Origin: Paracoccaceae bacterium
GTDB lineage: Bacteria > Pseudomonadota > Alphaproteobacteria > Rhodobacterales > Rhodobacteraceae
Assembly: GCA_030625695.1 (NCBI GenBank)
Contig: DAOUQK010000186.1
Coordinates: 1-7,360 of the forward strand
Direction: 5' to 3'
Length of the DNA: 7,360 nt
In this document: positions 4,098-7,360 of the stretch, piece by piece
Layout: every line of letters starts with the position of its first letter
How positions within the stretch are numbered: position 1 is the first letter of the stretch
Translations under genes and position numbers: made by a program
Notes under the pieces: generated by a model
Databases searched by the model: none
What the model was told of the DNA's origin: nothing
What the model saw: the letters and a program-made list of their open reading frames with translations, nothing else

Positions 4098-7000
4098 ATG
4101 GCTCAAAGCTTTATTGGCCAAAAACGTCTTCGCAAGTACTATGGTAAAATTCGCGAAGTATTGGAAATGCCGAACCTGATCGAGGTTCAGAAATCTTCAT
4201 ATGATCTGTTCCTGAACTCTGGTGAGGCTGCTGAGCCGACCGAGGGCGAAGGCATCATGGGGGTATTCCAGTCGGTTTTCCCGATCAAGGATTTCAACGA
4301 AACCAGCGTGCTGGAATTTGTGAAATACGATCTGGAAAAGCCAAAGTACGACGTTGAGGAATGTCAGCAGCGCGACATGACCTATAGCGCACCTTTGAAA
4401 GTCACCCTTCGCCTGATCGTGTTTGATGAGGATGAAGATACCGGCGCAAAATCGGTTAAAGACATCAAGGAACAAGACGTATTCATGGGCGATATGCCCC
4501 TGATGACGCCAAACGGCACGTTTGTTGTTAACGGCACCGAGCGGGTGATCGTTTCGCAAATGCACCGGTCCCCTGGCGTGTTCTTTGATCACGACAAAGG
4601 TAAGACGCACAGCTCGGGTAAGCTGTTGTTCGCCTGCCGGATCATCCCTTATCGTGGTTCGTGGCTTGATTTTGAGTTTGACGCCAAGGACATCGTGTTC
4701 GCCCGGATCGACCGTCGCCGCAAACTGCCGGTGACGACGCTTTTGTATGCGCTGGGGCTGGACCAGGAAGGCATCATGGATGCCTATTATGAAACGGTTT
4801 CTTATAAGCTGAAGAAGAACAAAGGCTGGGTCACGCCGTTCTTCCCGGAACGCGTGCGTGGCACCCGTCCGACCTATGATCTGGTCGATGCCAAAACTGG
4901 CGAAGTGCTGTTTGAGGCGGGCAAGAAAGTCACACCGCGCGCGGTGAAAAAACTGATCGACGAAGGCAAGGTCAAGAACCTGCTGGTGCCGTTTGAGCAT
5001 ATTGTCGGCAAGTTTGCCGCCAAGGACATCATCAACGAAGAAACCGGTGCGATTTATGTCGAAGCCGGCGATGAGTTGACGCTTGAGTATGACAAGGAAG
5101 ACACCCTGATTGGTGGCACGGCACAAGAGTTGATTGATGCCGGGATCACTGACATTCCGGTGCTTGATATCGACAACGTCAATGTCGGCCCTTACATGCG
5201 TAACACTATGGCGGCAGACAAGAACATGGGCCGCGATAGCGCGCTCATGGACATCTACCGCGTCATGCGCCCGGGCGAACCGCCCACCGTCGAGGCCGCG
5301 TCGAACCTGTTTGACACGTTGTTCTTTGACAGTGACCGTTATGACCTTTCCACCGTTGGCCGGGTTAAGATGAACATGCGTCTGGCGCTGGACGTCGAAG
5401 ATACTCAGCGTACCTTGCGCCGCGAAGATATTGTCGCCTGCATCAAGGCGCTGGTAGAACTGCGCGACGGGCGTGGCAGCATTGACGACATCGACCACCT
5501 TGGTAACCGCCGGGTGCGTTCGGTAGGTGAGTTGATGGAAAACCAGTATCGCGTTGGTCTGCTGCGGATGGAGCGGGCGATCAAGGAGCGGATGTCTTCG
5601 GTTGAGATTGATACCGTGATGCCGCAAGATCTGATCAATGCCAAGCCGGCCGCTGCTGCGGTGCGGGAATTCTTTGGTTCCAGCCAGTTGTCGCAGTTCA
5701 TGGACCAAACCAACCCCCTGTCGGAAGTGACGCACAAGCGCCGCTTGTCCGCGCTTGGGCCAGGTGGTCTTACCCGTGAACGTGCGGGCTTTGAGGTGCG
5801 CGACGTACACCCGACCCACTATGGTCGGATGTGTCCGATTGAAACGCCGGAAGGGCCAAACATTGGTCTGATCAACTCACTGGCGACATTTGCACGGGTC
5901 AACAAGTATGGCTTTATCGAAACGCCGTACCGCGTGGTCAAAGACAGCCATGTAACGGACGAAGTGCATTACATGTCCGCGACCGAGGAAATGCGCCACA
6001 CCGTGGCGCAGGCCAACGCTCAGTTGGACGAAAAGGGCAACTTCAAAAACGATCTGGTATCGACGCGGAAATCAGGGGATTACACGCTTTCCCCGCGCGA
6101 GAACGTGGACCTGATCGACGTTAGCCCGAAACAGTTGGTTTCGGTTGCGGCTTCGCTGATTCCGTTCCTTGAAAACGACGACGCCAACCGCGCCCTGATG
6201 GGGTCGAACATGCAACGTCAGGCGGTTCCATTGCTGCGGGCCGAGGCACCGTTGGTCGGCACCGGTATCGAAGAAGTTGTGGCACGGGATTCCGGGGCGG
6301 CCTATATGGCCAAACGCGGCGGGATCATCGACCAGGTGGACGCACAGCGGATTGTTGTGCGGGCGACTGAGGATCTTGGCCTTGGCGACGCGGGCGTTGA
6401 TATTTACCGCATGCGTAAATTCCAACGCTCGAACCAGAACACTTGTATCAACCAGCGGCCATTGGTCAAAGTTGGCGATAAAGTGCTCAAGGGTCAGGTG
6501 ATCGCCGATGGTCCGTCTACGGATATGGGCGAACTGGCCCTGGGCAAAAACGTGGTTGTCGCGTTTATGCCGTGGAATGGCTATAACTACGAAGACTCGA
6601 TCCTGATCTCCGAGCGGGTTGCGCGCGATGACGTCTTTACTTCGATCCATATCGAGGAATTCGAGGTTGCGGCACGCGATACCAAGCTGGGTCCAGAAGA
6701 GATTACCCGCGATATCCCCAACGTCGGAGAGGAAGCCCTGCGCAACCTCGACGAAGCGGGCATCGTTTATATTGGCGCGGACGTAGAGCCGGGCGATATT
6801 CTGGTGGGTAAGATCACGCCAAAAGGCGAAAGCCCGATGACGCCGGAAGAAAAACTGCTGCGGGCGATCTTTGGTGAAAAAGCCTCGGACGTGCGCGATA
6901 CATCGTTGCGGGTCAAACCGGGTGATTTCGGCACGGTTGTCGAGGTCCGGGTGTTCAACCGCCACGGCGTTGAGAAAGACGAACGTGCGTTGCAGATTGA

Positions 7001-7360
7001 GCGGGAAGAGGTCGAAAGGCTGGCCCGTGACCGCGATGACGAGATGACCATTCTCGATCGCAACACCTATGCGCGTCTTAAAGATCTGATCATGGGCAAA
7101 ACGGCTGTTAAAGGCCCGAAAGGCGTGCGGTCCGGTTCTGAGATCACCGAAGAACTGCTGGAAATGCTGGGCCGCGGTCAGTGGTGGCAGCTCGCACTTG
7201 GTGAAGAGGGTGACGCACAGATCGTTGAAGCCTTGAACGAGCAGTATGAGATCCAGAAGCGCGCTTTGGATGCACGGTTTGAGGATAAGGTCGAAAAAGT
7301 CCGGCGCGGGGATGATCTGCCGCCGGGTGTCATGAAGATGGTCAAGGTGTTTGTGGCCGT
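4098..7360 (+). CDS. rpoB: DNA-directed RNA polymerase beta subunit (3' end outside window)
   Basis: This is the catalytic beta subunit of RNA polymerase. The window holds 1087 complete codons of a protein that is about 1380 residues in this group. The start MAQSFIGQKRLRKYYGK is conserved and has AAGGTG at 4083-4088. Landmarks: lobe and protrusion with NGTERVIVSQMHRSPGVFF near 140-160; an insertion like beta-SI1 around 230-370; the rifampicin-pocket segment GSSQLSQFMDQTNPLSEV (527-544) continuing to THKRRLSALGPGG; then CPIETPEGPNIGL; and NGYNYEDSIL with acidic pair Glu832-Asp833 near the active site. A charged coiled-coil-rich insertion like beta-SI2 spans about 958-1075 (EREEVERLARDRDDEM). 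The sequence stops just before the expected GDKMAGRHGNKG block. Key rifampicin contacts are wild type: Gln533, Asp536, His546 and Ser551 (E. coli 513, 516, 526, 531), so it is predicted sensitive. Thr538 replaces E. coli Asn518. rpoC is expected downstream. Confidence 0.98.
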   Translation, partial: MAQSFIGQKRLRKYYGKIREVLEMPNLIEVQKSSYDLFLNSGEAAEPTEGEGIMGVFQSVFPIKDFNETSVLEFVKYDLEKPKYDVEECQQRDMTYSAPLKVTLRLIVFDEDEDTGAKSVKDIKEQDVFMGDMPLMTPNGTFVVNGTERVIVSQMHRSPGVFFDHDKGKTHSSGKLLFACRIIPYRGSWLDFEFDAKDIVFARIDRRRKLPVTTLLYALGLDQEGIMDAYYETVSYKLKKNKGWVTPFFPERVRGTRPTYDLVDAKTGEVLFEAGKKVTPRAVKKLIDEGKVKNLLVPFEHIVGKFAAKDIINEETGAIYVEAGDELTLEYDKEDTLIGGTAQELIDAGITDIPVLDIDNVNVGPYMRNTMAADKNMGRDSALMDIYRVMRPGEPPTVEAASNLFDTLFFDSDRYDLSTVGRVKMNMRLALDVEDTQRTLRREDIVACIKALVELRDGRGSIDDIDHLGNRRVRSVGELMENQYRVGLLRMERAIKERMSSVEIDTVMPQDLINAKPAAAAVREFFGSSQLSQFMDQTNPLSEVTHKRRLSALGPGGLTRERAGFEVRDVHPTHYGRMCPIETPEGPNIGLINSLATFARVNKYGFIETPYRVVKDSHVTDEVHYMSATEEMRHTVAQANAQLDEKGNFKNDLVSTRKSGDYTLSPRENVDLIDVSPKQLVSVAASLIPFLENDDANRALMGSNMQRQAVPLLRAEAPLVGTGIEEVVARDSGAAYMAKRGGIIDQVDAQRIVVRATEDLGLGDAGVDIYRMRKFQRSNQNTCINQRPLVKVGDKVLKGQVIADGPSTDMGELALGKNVVVAFMPWNGYNYEDSILISERVARDDVFTSIHIEEFEVAARDTKLGPEEITRDIPNVGEEALRNLDEAGIVYIGADVEPGDILVGKITPKGESPMTPEEKLLRAIFGEKASDVRDTSLRVKPGDFGTVVEVRVFNRHGVEKDERALQIEREEVERLARDRDDEMTILDRNTYARLKDLIMGKTAVKGPKGVRSGSEITEELLEMLGRGQWWQLALGEEGDAQIVEALNEQYEIQKRALDARFEDKVEKVRRGDDLPPGVMKMVKVFVA

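Noticed and set aside
4197..5819. 540-codon open frame on the - strand opposite rpoB
   Set aside because: It is fully antisense to a clear rpoB. Its product is His- and Gln-rich with no recognisable domain, which is expected from reading conserved G+C-rich codons backwards.
6072..6965. 297-codon open frame on the - strand opposite rpoB
   Set aside because: Same reason: complete overlap with conserved rpoB codons and no recognisable family.

Overview
The window is an alphaproteobacterial ribosomal-protein/RNA-polymerase (rplKAJL-rpoB) operon, most likely from the Rhodobacterales (Roseobacter group). This rests on recognising the protein sequences: L10 begins MDRAQKEKVVEELG from a GTG codon, L10 carries a doubled IGAPASNIA motif, and RpoB begins MAQSFIGQKRLRKYYGK. 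No database search was possible, so genus is left open.

Layout, all on the + strand. Positions 2-1162 hold the 3' part of a GT-B fold glycosyltransferase gene whose start lies outside the window. Positions 1163-1409 are the rplK leader, with a candidate ribosomal protein L1 binding site just upstream of the Shine-Dalgarno. Then come rplK (1410-1835) and rplA (1837-2535), one base apart. The 292-base gap 2536-2827 holds a REP-type palindrome doublet, a structure matching the L10-leader autoregulatory RNA, and three further hairpins. It is followed by rplJ (2828-3346, GTG start) and rplL (3425-3799). The 298-base gap 3800-4097 holds a second REP doublet, with one unit an exact inverted copy of the first, and a series of strong stem-loops. 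rpoB starts at 4098 and runs off the right edge (1087 codons visible).

How it works together. L11 and L1 form one translationally coupled pair, probably repressed by free L1 through the 1316-1354 structure. L10 and L7/L12 form the stalk and are probably repressed by the L10-L12 complex through the 2646-2709 structure. rpoB encodes the polymerase beta subunit, normally needed in smaller amounts than the ribosomal proteins. The REP doublets and hairpins sit exactly at the two boundaries between these three expression groups.

No previously undescribed protein system is visible. The least ordinary content is in the non-coding gaps: the inverted REP copies bracketing rplJL, and a near-identical 15-base TGAAAT-loop hairpin motif in both the rplJ and rpoB leaders. 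The presence of a glycosyltransferase gene where secE-nusG would normally precede rplK is also unusual.
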